Numbered from the stretch's first letter, positions 1 through 7,708 are shown. The stretch is DNA of 27,643 nucleotides from Thiobacillus sp. (GCF_024708915.1 NZ_JANJXQ010000118.1:1-27643); one strand, 5' to 3'. Program-made: numbers and translations. Notes: generated from the letters alone by a model not told the origin.

Positions 1-137
1 AACATGAAACGGCGTCTTTTTCCGCATGGCGGCGTTGCTCGTCGTTGCCATAGAGCCGGCTATGTCGCCTCCTCGCGCCTTGCCCTGCGAAAAAATCCAT
101 CCGTTTCATTCCGTTCCCCTATTTCTGAGTCGCGACA
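1..137. other. non-coding edge of window
   Basis: I see no convincing gene in this stretch, which lies 3' of the porin gene. It has a small imperfect hairpin (CATAG/CTATG arms around base 55) and a short A-run, but no clear terminator. A gene ending or starting just outside the window cannot be excluded. Confidence 0.5.
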
Positions 138-1589
138 CTAGAAGCTGTGCGTCAGCCTGAGCCCGAAGCGGTCGCCCACCGAGCCGGAGACCACGTTCGC
201 ATTGATGGTGCTGGGATTGCTGATGACGCCGGCGGTCGTGCGCGCCGGGTTCGGGGCGGTGACGTTGCGGAACTCGTAGTTGAAGGTGAGCCGGGTCTTG
301 GGTGTGAAGTGGTAGTTCACCCCCAGGGTCGTGTACTTCAGGATGCGTTCGTCGCCGCTGGTCCAGTATTGGACGGCCGGGTTGGCGTTGGCCGTTTCGT
401 ACAGCAGGTCGTTGCGCGAATAGCGGATGTCGAACTGCCAGTTCTTGTTGAAGTAGTAGCCGTAGTCGAGCGTAATGCCCTTGGCCTTGTTGCCGCGTTC
501 CGCCGCGAACTGGACCAGCCCGCCGTAGGGCGCGTCTGCCGTGTTGGCGGTGGGGGTGTAGTTGATCATCCCGTCGGCGAACATCAACTCGAATTCCAGC
601 CGGTGCTTGCCGTTGTCCTCGCCGAACAGGTAGCCGAGCGCCTTCATGCCGATGCCGTAGCGGATCCGGTCGAAATCCTGGCTCTCGGTACCGTTGGCAT
701 CGATGACGAAGTTGCGTACCCCCTTGTGGTGGTAGCCGAACAGCTTCACCCCGTGCTTGAGCGGACCCTTGCCGCCGGGCAGGTCGTACTCGGAGGAGAG
801 ATAGAGGTTGAGATCCTTGTCGCTGTTGTTGTCGCCCCGATGGATGCCGTTGCCGTTGCCGAACATGACCGAGTAGGTGTGGGTCCATTTGTCGCGGCTG
901 AAGGCATCGAACAACTGCAGTCCCCAGTCGCGCCCGGCGTCCGCGTCGTAGCCGTGCCTGGAGACATTGCCGGCATAGCCCTGGCCTGCGATCGGACCGG
1001 TAGCCTTGGCATTACCCTCGATGAAGCGCTCGATCTGCACCCGCTGCACGAAGTCGGTGAGGAAGATGTAGTCGGTTGCCTCCAGCCCCTGATACAGCTC
1101 CTCGGGGCCGGGCTTGCGCAGCAGGCCCGCCCGCACCCGCATGCCAGGGATGTAATGGAAGGAAAGACTGGCGTCGGTCAGGCTCGCAATGTGCTTGCGA
1201 TCGGTGTTGTATGGCTGGTAGTTGGCGACGTTCTCGCCAGCGTTGGCGGTAAGCATGTAATTGATGCGGCCCGGAATCAGGTTTCCCCGGGCTCCCAGCA
1301 TCAGGTTCTGCAGATAAAGGCCGGATTCGTCATTTCTCAGTTCCGGACCAACCCGGCAGTTGTTCACCACCTGCCCGTTGTTGACTGCCGCGGGGCCCAC
1401 CAGGCCGACCGTATCCCGGCAGTCGAAGTTATTTTCGTAGGTGAGCTGCACTGCGCCGAGCAGGCGGTGGGTGCTGGCGACGGGTTCGGTGCCGAACAGC
1501 ATCACCCAGTTGGCGGCCTGGCTTGCCCCACCGGATGAAAGCCCGGCTGCCGCCCAGGCTGCGATGATAAATCTCCTCTTGATACGCAT
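138..1589 (-). CDS. outer-membrane porin, OprO/OprP-like
   Basis: This is a predicted beta-barrel porin of 483 residues for diffusion of small solutes across the outer membrane. The start at 1589 is chosen because a strong ribosome site (GAGGAGAA) lies just upstream and the protein then opens with a classic signal peptide: basic MRIKRR, a hydrophobic stretch, and a likely cut after ASQA near residue 25. The rest alternates polar and aromatic residues as in barrel strands, with Gly/Asn/Asp-rich turns, and ends in LTHSF; a C-terminal Phe is the usual outer-membrane assembly signal. Length and texture suit the phosphate-selective porin O/P superfamily, but the solute cannot be read from sequence. 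An ECF-type promoter about 90-115 bases upstream matches the one in front of the sigma factor gene at 3595, so this porin is probably a target of that sigma factor. Identity as a porin is secure; the subfamily is tentative. Confidence 0.85.
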   Translation of the reverse strand: MRIKRRFIIAAWAAAGLSSGGASQAANWVMLFGTEPVASTHRLLGAVQLTYENNFDCRDTVGLVGPAAVNNGQVVNNCRVGPELRNDESGLYLQNLMLGARGNLIPGRINYMLTANAGENVANYQPYNTDRKHIASLTDASLSFHYIPGMRVRAGLLRKPGPEELYQGLEATDYIFLTDFVQRVQIERFIEGNAKATGPIAGQGYAGNVSRHGYDADAGRDWGLQLFDAFSRDKWTHTYSVMFGNGNGIHRGDNNSDKDLNLYLSSEYDLPGGKGPLKHGVKLFGYHHKGVRNFVIDANGTESQDFDRIRYGIGMKALGYLFGEDNGKHRLEFELMFADGMINYTPTANTADAPYGGLVQFAAERGNKAKGITLDYGYYFNKNWQFDIRYSRNDLLYETANANPAVQYWTSGDERILKYTTLGVNYHFTPKTRLTFNYEFRNVTAPNPARTTAGVISNPSTINANVVSGSVGDRFGLRLTHSF

Positions 1590-1650
1590 TCCGTTCTCCT
1601 CCTCGTTTATCTTTATTGAGTGAACAAACATTGATGCGGGCTGCCTGCTT

Positions 1651-1670
1651 TGAAGACATCACGTTCTTCA
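1651..1670. repeat. inverted repeat at porin transcription start
   Basis: TGAAGA (1651-1656) and TCTTCA (1665-1670) are perfect inverted arms 8 bases apart. Outside them CCTG and CAGG also pair, with a three-base bulge. The repeat lies where transcription from the ECF-type promoter at 1676-1703 would begin. It could be an operator or a hairpin at the 5' end of the porin mRNA; its function is unknown. Confidence 0.4.
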
Positions 1671-1675
1671 CAGGC

Positions 1676-1703
1676 TTAAACGAGAGGGCGAGAAAAATGT
1701 TCC
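1676..1703 (-). promoter_or_regulatory. ECF sigma-type promoter of the porin gene
   Basis: On the minus strand GGAACAT (1703-1697) is followed by exactly 16 bases and then TTTAA (1680-1676). The GGAAC -35 core and the spacing are typical of RpoE-like ECF promoters. The site parallels the one upstream of the ECF sigma gene at 3715-3742: same spacer length, 11 of 16 spacer positions alike by eye, and CG directly before the TTT of the -10 in both. The predicted mRNA leader to the porin ATG is about 80 bases. Confidence 0.65.
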
Positions 1704-2067
1704 GGCTTTCTGCGCAGCCCCATCAAACCCGGTTGCACGGCATGAGAGGCGGCGGAAATCCCGACGGCAGAAACGCCGCCGCATGGATGGCGGCGGCGTT
1801 CGGGCGGGAGGGGAGGCGCGGGCACGGCAGGCTGTTCGGAGCGATCCGCCAACCGTCCCAAGGGAGATGGCGAAAGCGGCCCCCGATAATGCCGGGGCAG
1901 CCATGCCGCGCCGGATGTCGCTACAGGTTGCAATAACGCTGGGGTGTGCCTGCCGGCCTGGATGGCCGGGGCCGGAAATCGCGGGCGGCGTTTTCTATCG
2001 TCGATGGCTCGATTGCAGGATCGCGCATGCGTGCCATCCTGCCGTGCCGGCCATCGGTTCTGCCGCT
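1704..2067. other. non-coding region between porin promoter and Spy-like gene
   Basis: The stretch from the porin start codon to 2067 (478 bases) has no gene I can support. Besides the porin leader and promoter it holds a strong GC hairpin at 1772-1800 and a weaker one at 1953-1969 (CCGGCC/GGCCGG, 5-base loop). Both lie 3' of the sigma operon and may end or protect its transcript. Confidence 0.5.
1772..1800 (-). terminator. GC-rich hairpin, possible terminator of the sigma operon
   Basis: AACGCCGCCGC (1772-1782) pairs perfectly with GCGGCGGCGTT (1790-1800) around a 7-base loop, giving an 11-bp stem. No T-run follows on either strand, so it is not a textbook intrinsic terminator. It lies about 270 bases past the Spy-like gene's stop. 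Confidence 0.35.
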
Positions 2068-2538
2068 TCAGTCGCCGTGCAGCCGCTCCTCAAGCGAGCC
2101 GGCGGGTTTTTGCTGGATCAGGAGTCTGGCCAGAGCTTCCCGCTGTGTGGCATCGAGCATGCGCTGCTCTTCCATCAACTGCTCGATGACATGGCGCTGC
2201 TGCTTTTCCTGGAGGCGCGAGATGGCTGCGCGATCGGCTTCGATCGCCGCAAGGTCGGGCTGCTGCGAGAAAATCTGCCGGATCATGCGTTCGCGGTGAA
2301 TGCGAACCTCTTCCCAGTCGGCTCCCATTTCCCGCAGAAACTTTCCCTCTTTTTCCCGCCACTGCCGCCGCTGTTCCTCGCTGAGGTTGAGGTACTCCGC
2401 CAGGTGGTCATGCTTGTCGTCGCCATGCAGAGCGGGCCACCCGCCGTTTTGCCAGGCCTGGTAGCCCACTGCGCCCAGCACCCCCACGTTGAGAAGCAGG
2501 GAAAATGCAAGCAATGTATAAAGCCAGGAACGTTTCAT
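2068..2538 (-). CDS. membrane-anchored Spy/CpxP/CnrX-like periplasmic protein
   Basis: This 156-residue protein has one N-terminal hydrophobic segment (about residues 6-27) that probably anchors it to the inner membrane. The periplasmic part is highly charged and helical. It contains a His/Asp-rich stretch (HGDDKHDH, about 38-45), a motif of the LNLSEEQRRQW kind (50-60), then long amphipathic helices rich in E, R and Q. This is the layout of the heavy-metal-resistance / Spy-CpxP group, which includes CnrX, the metal sensor that controls release of an ECF sigma factor in Cupriavidus. Its ATG overlaps the anti-sigma stop (TGATG), so the two are translationally coupled. I infer a sensor role: it would tell the anti-sigma factor about metals or misfolded proteins. 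A simple chaperone role is the alternative. The ligand is not known. Confidence 0.75.
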   Translation of the reverse strand: MKRSWLYTLLAFSLLLNVGVLGAVGYQAWQNGGWPALHGDDKHDHLAEYLNLSEEQRRQWREKEGKFLREMGADWEEVRIHRERMIRQIFSQQPDLAAIEADRAAISRLQEKQQRHVIEQLMEEQRMLDATQREALARLLIQQKPAGSLEERLHGD

Positions 2539-2981
2539 CAGATTCTTTCCTCCGGGTAGCATCCCGTGAATCCTATACATATGCCGCCTGGCGGGATGGG
2601 ATCGAACATGGCCAGCGTCGGGGCAGCCACCTCGGTGTCGAGCCTGCCGGTCAGGATGCTCCCCAGGAATACGCCCAGCGAAACCGTGGCCACGGCCGCG
2701 AATGAAGCCGGCAACAGCCGCCACCAGTTGAAGCGCGGCACGCTTGCCGGGCGGGTACGCCGCCGCCCCAGCTCGGCCAGCACCACAGGCGCCAGATCGA
2801 ACCCCACTTCCTGCCGGGGGAGGGTCTGGAAACACCCGTGGAGACAGCGCAAATCGTGCAGCATTTTCGTGCAGGCGGAACAGTCTTCCAGGTGCGTCTC
2901 GAATTTCAGGCGGGTTTTCTCGTCCAGTTCGCCGTCGAGGTAGGCGGAAAGATTCCCGCTTCTTTTACAGTGCTTGTTCAT
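2538..2981 (-). CDS. zinc-finger transmembrane anti-sigma factor
   Basis: This 147-residue protein probably holds the adjacent ECF sigma factor at the membrane until a signal arrives. The cytoplasmic part has the ZAS-type motif HLEDCSAC (His30, Cys34, Cys37) inside a helical sigma-binding region (about 8-55). One transmembrane segment follows (about 92-112), then a short periplasmic tail of some 35 residues. The tail carries two cysteines in the pattern C-x5-C (Cys135 and Cys141, within GGICIGFTGCYP), which could form a disulfide or bind a metal or cofactor. The start at 2981 puts the zinc motif at the usual distance from the N terminus. It lies 41 bases after the sigma gene and overlaps the Spy-like gene by one base. 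Identification is from motif, topology and context. Confidence 0.85.
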   Translation of the reverse strand: MNKHCKRSGNLSAYLDGELDEKTRLKFETHLEDCSACTKMLHDLRCLHGCFQTLPRQEVGFDLAPVVLAELGRRRTRPASVPRFNWWRLLPASFAAVATVSLGVFLGSILTGRLDTEVAAPTLAMFDPIPPGGICIGFTGCYPEERI

Positions 2982-3022
2982 GATCGCTGTTCTCAGATTT
3001 GCCGAAATTCCAAATGACGGCC

Positions 3023-3595
3023 TTAGATCCTGCCCTTGCAGATTTCCAGCAGGGCCTGTCTTGCACGTGCGATGCGGGACTTGACCGTCCCCTCGCGTAA
3101 ACCCAGCACATCGCCTATTTCGGCGTACGACATTTCCTCGATTTCCCGCAACAAGAGGACCTGCCGGTAGTCTTCCTGAAGCCGCTGCAGCGCCGCCTCG
3201 AGAATGCGCACGCGCTGGGCCGATTGCAGCTCGTCGTCCGGCCCGGCGGCCGGGTCGGTGAAGTCCATGTGCGCCTCGATCGGCACGTACTTGACCACCT
3301 TCTTGCGCCGCAGTCTGTCCGTGGCCGCATTGCTGGCGATACGAAACAGCCACGTACCAAAAGCGGCGTCAGGCCGCCAGCCGGGGAGTGCGCGAAAGGC
3401 TTTGAACATTGTCTCCTGAGTCAGTTCAAGCGCCTCTTCACGGCAGCCCGTCATGCGCAGGAGGAAACGGAAAATACGATTCTGGTGGCGTCGCACCAGC
3501 TCCGCAAACGCTTCCTGCTCACCGCGCTGGAAAAGGACGATGCACTCGTCATCCTGCAACTGCTGCCAGCTGCCGCATGATTCACTCTTGTTCAT
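3023..3595 (-). CDS. ECF-family RNA polymerase sigma factor (RpoE-like)
   Basis: This alternative sigma factor has 190 residues, the usual ECF size. Region sigma-2 spans about 25-97, with the -10-recognising part around residues 57-95 (LTQETMFKAFRAL, FGTWLFRIASNAATDRLRR). Region sigma-4 spans about 130-182, with the helix-turn-helix at 155-176 (MSYAEIGDVLGLREGTVKSR). No extra C-terminal domain is present. It is first in a three-gene operon with its anti-sigma factor and a Spy/CnrX-like sensor. An ECF promoter at 3715-3742 suggests it drives its own transcription, and a matching site lies before the porin gene. The ribosome site before the ATG at 3595 is weak. The family assignment is firm; the signal is not known. 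Confidence 0.93.
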   Translation of the reverse strand: MNKSESCGSWQQLQDDECIVLFQRGEQEAFAELVRRHQNRIFRFLLRMTGCREEALELTQETMFKAFRALPGWRPDAAFGTWLFRIASNAATDRLRRKKVVKYVPIEAHMDFTDPAAGPDDELQSAQRVRILEAALQRLQEDYRQVLLLREIEEMSYAEIGDVLGLREGTVKSRIARARQALLEICKGRI

Positions 3596-3714
3596 CCGGC
3601 ACTCTGTTCATCGACGTCCCGTTCCTGGGCCCGGCCATCCCACTGCTCTGGTTGGTTCTTGATCCCGTCAAGCCAGTCCGGGATTGTTGGCCGACGGTCT
3701 TCTTCCATACTGCG

Positions 3715-3742
3715 TCAAACGAAGCGGGAAGAGAAAAGTTCC
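3715..3742 (-). promoter_or_regulatory. autoregulatory ECF-type promoter of the sigma operon
   Basis: On the minus strand GGAACTT (3742-3736) stands 16 bases before TTTGA (3719-3715). GGAACTT is the exact -35 consensus of RpoE-type ECF factors, and TTTGA differs from the classic TCTGA at one base. It is about 120 bases upstream of the sigma start codon, giving a leader of about 110 bases. ECF factors commonly control their own operon. Confidence 0.7.
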
Positions 3743-3761
3743 AATTATTGCAATCCAACGG

Positions 3762-5429
3762 CTAACGAGCCGACAGGTAGCGGGGAAAGGCGTGTTTGTC
3801 GAGCAGGATTTCGATGAGGTTGATCGCGCCGGTGAGGTCGGCGTGGGCGAACAGGGCATCGAGGTCGGCCGCGGTCTCGATGCGGTAGTGCTGCACGCCG
3901 AAGGATTGCGCGAGCAGACCGAAGTCGGGGTTCGCAAAGTCGCAGTCGATGTAACGTTCGCCGTAGAGCTGAAACTGGTTTTTGCGGATGAGCGAGAGCG
4001 TGCCGTTGTTGATCACCACCACGTTGAGCGGGATGCCGTAGTTCACTGCGGTCATCATTTCCATGCAGCACATCTGGAAGCCGCCATCGCCGAGGATGGC
4101 GAAGGTGGGGCTGTCAGGGGCAAAGCAGCGCGCGCCGATGGCGGCCGGGATTGCGTGCCCCAGCGAGGAGATGCCGGAATTCGGGAAGTAATGGTTGCGG
4201 TCGGAGACGTCGAAGTAGCTCTGCGCGAAGACGATGTTGTCGTCGAACACCAGCGCATTGTGCGGAAAACGCCGGGCGAGCCCGCTGAAAAATGCCTGGA
4301 TCAGGTGGAAGGGTTCCGTTTCCGCCGGCACAGCGTCGCCGCTTGCGGGCGGCAGGGTGGCCGCGCGGTGGCCGTCCAGCCGGTCGCGGGCCTTGGGCGG
4401 CATGCCGTCGGCTTCGAGCATGGCGAGCAGTTCTTCCATCACCGCGCGGACGTCGCCGCAGATCGCCACGTCGGGCTGGAACACGCGGCCGAGCTGGGCG
4501 GCATCGCGGTCCACCTGGGCGATCTTCTTGCCGGTCAGCAGCTTCGCGTCCCACAGATAGCTGGTGCGTTCGTTGAAACCGGCGCCGAGAAATACCAGCA
4601 GGTCGGCGTGGTCGACGAGGTAGCGGTAGGCATTGCCGTTGGAGGTCACGCCGAGACAGCCCAGCGCCAGCGGCGTGCCTTCGGCCACCACGCCCTTGGC
4701 CTTGAGGCTGGTGGTGACCGGGATGTTGAAGCGTTCGGAAAAAGCGGCGACGGTCTCGCGTGCACCCGCCTGGATGCAGCCGTAACCGGCGACGATTACC
4801 GGCGTATGCGCGGCCCGGATCAGTCCGGCGAGCGCGTTCGTCGGCGTCGTGTGGCGAATCGCGGGCTGGCGGGGGAGATGAATCCGCTCGAGCACGCTGG
4901 CGTCGACCTGTTCCTTCTGCACGTTGTATGGAATCGATAGCAGCACCGGCCCCGGCTCACGGCCGAGCAGCGCCCGGGTGGCCTGGTTCAGCACCTGGCC
5001 GAGATAATCGGTGCGCTCGACCAGCTTGTGGTAGCGGGTGATGCTGGCGAACAGCGCGCCCTGGTCGATGGCGCCGCCTTCGCCGGAGCTTTCCTGCAGG
5101 CCGCCACGGCCGAAGATGTAGGTCGAGGTCTCGCCGGTGATCACCAGCACCGGCAGCCGCTCGGCGTAGGCATTGGCGATACCGGTAATGAGATTGGTCG
5201 CTCCCGGCCCCGCGGTGGCGATGCAGGCGGAGGGCCGCTGCGACACCCGCGCGTAGCCGCCGGCCATGAAGGCCGCGCCCTGCTCGTGCTTCACCAGCAC
5301 GCTCTTCACGCCCGAATCATGCAGGCGGTCGTAGATCGGCAGCACGTGCGCGCCCGGCATGCCGAAAATGTGGTCGATGCCCAGGTGTTCCAGATACCGG
5401 ACGATCAGTTCGCTGACGGAAATATTCAT
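3762..5429 (-). CDS. thiamine-diphosphate-dependent enzyme, acetolactate synthase large-subunit-like
   Basis: This 555-residue protein has the three-domain layout of the AHAS/POX group of ThDP enzymes. The N-terminal pyrimidine-binding domain contains FGMPGAHVLPIYD and the catalytic glutamate (Glu49 in VKHEQGAAFMAGGYAR). The central domain runs from about 190 to 330. The C-terminal pyrophosphate-binding domain has GDGG (about 447-450) followed by VVINNGT (about 470-477), the metal-ThDP motif. No acetolactate synthase small subunit lies nearby, and the region after the NNG motif (LSLIRKNQF) differs from ordinary IlvB, so true branched-chain synthesis is not assured. Other 2-oxoacid decarboxylases or carboligases of the family are possible. 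The start at 5429 fits family length; in-frame upstream Met codons would add residues unlike the family. It seems separately transcribed, with 242 bases to the CBS gene. Confidence 0.85.
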   Translation of the reverse strand: MNISVSELIVRYLEHLGIDHIFGMPGAHVLPIYDRLHDSGVKSVLVKHEQGAAFMAGGYARVSQRPSACIATAGPGATNLITGIANAYAERLPVLVITGETSTYIFGRGGLQESSGEGGAIDQGALFASITRYHKLVERTDYLGQVLNQATRALLGREPGPVLLSIPYNVQKEQVDASVLERIHLPRQPAIRHTTPTNALAGLIRAAHTPVIVAGYGCIQAGARETVAAFSERFNIPVTTSLKAKGVVAEGTPLALGCLGVTSNGNAYRYLVDHADLLVFLGAGFNERTSYLWDAKLLTGKKIAQVDRDAAQLGRVFQPDVAICGDVRAVMEELLAMLEADGMPPKARDRLDGHRAATLPPASGDAVPAETEPFHLIQAFFSGLARRFPHNALVFDDNIVFAQSYFDVSDRNHYFPNSGISSLGHAIPAAIGARCFAPDSPTFAILGDGGFQMCCMEMMTAVNYGIPLNVVVINNGTLSLIRKNQFQLYGERYIDCDFANPDFGLLAQSFGVQHYRIETAADLDALFAHADLTGAINLIEILLDKHAFPRYLSAR

Positions 5430-5627
5430 GTGCTTGTCAGGGTGTTGTGCAGGCTTGCTCCGTCGGCGCACGTTTCGCCGCGGCCGTCCGTCCGGGATTT
5501 GAGCACAAGATGCGGTGCGGGAAAACCTTGGATGTTGCGTGGGATAGGGCTTGAGTCCGGCTGGAGAGGCCGGCTTGGCGGAATGAAGCGGGGATACGTT
5601 CGAAACCGGCACTGCAATGTGCTGTCG

Positions 5628-5662
5628 CCGCAGCCTCTGCCGGGCGGCGGCAGAGGCTGCGG
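5628..5662 (-). terminator. perfect 15-bp hairpin after the CBS gene
   Basis: CCGCAGCCTCTGCCG (5628-5642) pairs perfectly with 5648-5662 around the 5-base loop GGCGG. It begins 10 bases past the CBS-protein stop on the minus strand. No T-run follows, so it may be a factor-assisted terminator or an mRNA stabiliser, or a copy of a dispersed repeat. Confidence 0.45.
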
Positions 5663-5671
5663 TTCAGCGGC

Positions 5672-6259
5672 TCAGGCGTGTGCCAGATGCTGCTCGATTT
5701 CAATGAAGGTGTGCGCCACTTCGGTGGTTTCGACGTTGACGCCAAGCTGCTTGCACAGCTGCGACAGCGACAGCAGGCCGCGCACCATTTGCTGGCCGTT
5801 CGCGTTTTCGATCACCAGGGCATGCTGGCGGCCGCGTGCCTTGAGCGTTTCCAGCACATGGCCGACGCGGGCATGCGACAGATCGTCGAAGTCGACCGCT
5901 TCCAGCCGGTCCACCGGGGTCATGATGTCGGCCACAAGCACTTCGTCGCGGCGGAGGCCGCGGCTTTGCACCACCTGCAGGGGCTTTTCGCCGTGGATGT
6001 CGGTACTGGTGATCAGCCCGGCCACGCGATCCTGGCGGTCCATCACGATCAGCAGGCGTACCTTGCGGCGGATCATGCGTTCTTCCGCCTGTTTGATGGT
6101 GTCGCCGGGGGTGGCGATGAAGGCGCTCAGGCGGCGGAAATCGGTCATGACATCGAGTGCGGGGTTGTCCATTCCCACGCGCTCGGGCAATACGCAGGCG
6201 GGGCGCAACAGGCCGGCGGTTTTATCGAGATTGCTGGTGGGCAAACGGGTAAAGCTCAT
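5672..6259 (-). CDS. two-CBS-domain protein
   Basis: This 195-residue cytoplasmic protein is made almost wholly of two CBS domains, which in other proteins bind adenine nucleotides and pass on energy status. The first, about 35-95, opens with DVMTDFRR and includes RRKVRLLIVMDRQDRVAGLITSTDI split over its core. The second, about 107-180, opens with VADIMTP and includes HALVIENANGQQMVRGLLSLS. No catalytic domain is attached, so it probably acts on a partner. The start at 6259 is set by a good ribosome site (AAGGAGA) seven bases upstream; an earlier in-frame Met would add an arginine-rich tail without a ribosome site. Its partner cannot be named; neighbours are transaldolase and a ThDP enzyme. 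Confidence 0.85.
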   Translation of the reverse strand: MSFTRLPTSNLDKTAGLLRPACVLPERVGMDNPALDVMTDFRRLSAFIATPGDTIKQAEERMIRRKVRLLIVMDRQDRVAGLITSTDIHGEKPLQVVQSRGLRRDEVLVADIMTPVDRLEAVDFDDLSHARVGHVLETLKARGRQHALVIENANGQQMVRGLLSLSQLCKQLGVNVETTEVAHTFIEIEQHLAHA

Positions 6260-6515
6260 GGCGCGTCTCCTTGCGTCGATTTCGGGATTCCCTTGCGCCT
6301 GGCCGGCGCGAGGGAGCGGGAGCGGCCATCCTCTCCCCCGCAAGCTCTCCTGTCTATTCAAGATTTTTTTTCAGTACATAAATTGTTCTTGGTTGATATG
6401 CGGTGGCGCAAGGGGTACGCGGTAGCTTGAGCTGTCGCCGCCGATCCCGGCGGATCGATGAGGGCGGGCTGCCGGAGCATCAGCAGGACACGTATGCCAG
6501 GGATAGGGGCGCCGC

Positions 6516-7595
6516 TCATCCGGTCTGCTGCAGCAGTTTCTGGTACGCGGCTTCGAACAGTTTGACGCCTTCGTCCTGCAAGGTATTGCCGACCGTATCC
6601 ATGTCGATGCCCAGCCGCGCCAGATCCACCCGTTGCGCTGCCGCCTCGGCAATCCCGTCCTCCAGCCGCAGCGCCGGTTTGCCGTGCTCGCGCAGCGCAG
6701 CGAGCGTCTTGTCGGGCAGGGTGTTGATGGTTTCCCTGCCGATCAGCGGTTCGACGTACAGCAGGGCGTGGTAGTCCGGGTTTTTCACGCCGGTGCTCGC
6801 CCACAGCAGGGTTTGCGGCATTGCGCCCTGCTGCGCCAGGGCGGCGAAAGCCTCGCCGTGAAATATTTTCAGATAGCTTTGATAGGCGAGCCTGGCCATG
6901 GCGATGGCCGCCTTGCCGCGCAGCGACAGCGCTTCCGGCGTGCCGATCGAATCGAGCTGCGTGTCGACCAGGGTGTCGACGCGCGACAGGAACAGGCTCG
7001 CCACCGCCTTGCTGCGGCGCACGCCGGCCCCGGTTTGCACGCGTGCGGCAAGGCCGCGCAGATAGGCGTCGAACACCGCCTCGGTCTGCGCAATCGAAAA
7101 CAGCAGCGTCACGTTGACGTTGATGCCGAGCCGGGTCAGCGTTTCGAACGCGCCGATGCCTTCCGGCGTGCCCGGCACCTTGATCATCAGGTTGCTGCGG
7201 TCCACCGCGGCCGACAGGCGCTGGGCCTCCTTCACCGTGCGCGCGGCATCGTACGCCCAGCGCGGCGCGACTTCCAGACTGACGTAGCCGTCGTTGCCGC
7301 CGCTGCGTGTGAATACCGGCAATAGCAGATCGCAGGCCGCCCGGATGTCGGGGATGACCAGCGCTTCGTAACGCCGCTCGGCATCGGATTCGCTGGCTTT
7401 CAGCCGCGTCAGGTCGTCGGCGTAATACGGGCTGGTGGCGAGCGCATTCTGGAAAATCGACGGATTCGAGGTCACGCCTGATATCCCGTCCTCGGTGATC
7501 AGCCTGGCCAGCGTGCCGTCGCGGATCAGGCTGCGCGACAGATTGTCCAGCCAGAGGCTCTGGCCGAGGGTGGTGAGGTGCTGCGTGGCGTTCAT
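6516..7595 (-). CDS. tal: transaldolase
   Basis: Transaldolase moves a dihydroxyacetone unit between sugar phosphates in the non-oxidative pentose phosphate pathway. The 359-residue protein has the family blocks LWLDNLSR (about 14-21), GVTSNPSIF (40-48) and SNLMIKVPGTPEG, whose Lys139 is the Schiff-base lysine. The later blocks NVNVTLLFS and LLWASTGVKNPDY also match. The length and the latter motif point to the longer transaldolase type, also found alone or fused to phosphoglucose isomerase in other bacteria. The start at 7595 is preceded by a GAGG ribosome site. It is divergent from aroC across 159 bases that hold a candidate promoter. Confidence 0.95.
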   Translation of the reverse strand: MNATQHLTTLGQSLWLDNLSRSLIRDGTLARLITEDGISGVTSNPSIFQNALATSPYYADDLTRLKASESDAERRYEALVIPDIRAACDLLLPVFTRSGGNDGYVSLEVAPRWAYDAARTVKEAQRLSAAVDRSNLMIKVPGTPEGIGAFETLTRLGINVNVTLLFSIAQTEAVFDAYLRGLAARVQTGAGVRRSKAVASLFLSRVDTLVDTQLDSIGTPEALSLRGKAAIAMARLAYQSYLKIFHGEAFAALAQQGAMPQTLLWASTGVKNPDYHALLYVEPLIGRETINTLPDKTLAALREHGKPALRLEDGIAEAAAQRVDLARLGIDMDTVGNTLQDEGVKLFEAAYQKLLQQTG

Positions 7596-7628
7596 CGGGG
7601 CGTCCTCGTTCCGTGAGATGGGATGTTC

Positions 7629-7657
7629 AGGATAGCGTTTAAAAACAGATTGGTCTT
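7629..7657 (-). promoter_or_regulatory. candidate sigma-70 promoter for tal
   Basis: On the minus strand AAGACC (7657-7652) and TATCCT (7634-7629) are 17 bases apart. The -10 is a fair match and the -35 a poor one. The predicted start of transcription is about 25-30 bases before the tal ATG. Confidence 0.35.
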
Positions 7658-7708
7658 GCCGTGGCGTGCCCGGCGGGATGCGGCGGGCGGCGTGCGAAGC
7701 CGCGCCTG

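Noticed and set aside
147..1538. 463-codon open frame on the plus strand opposite the porin gene
   Set aside because: It is a shadow of a GC-rich gene: no ribosome site, Val/Arg/Gly-heavy composition, and no family features. The opposite strand encodes a clear signal peptide and barrel.
3684..4940. 418-codon open frame opposite the ThDP enzyme
   Set aside because: Antisense shadow; the ThDP motifs lie on the minus strand.
6438..6453. Six-bp CCGCCG/CGGCGG hairpin after tal
   Set aside because: Too short and without a T-run to call a terminator.
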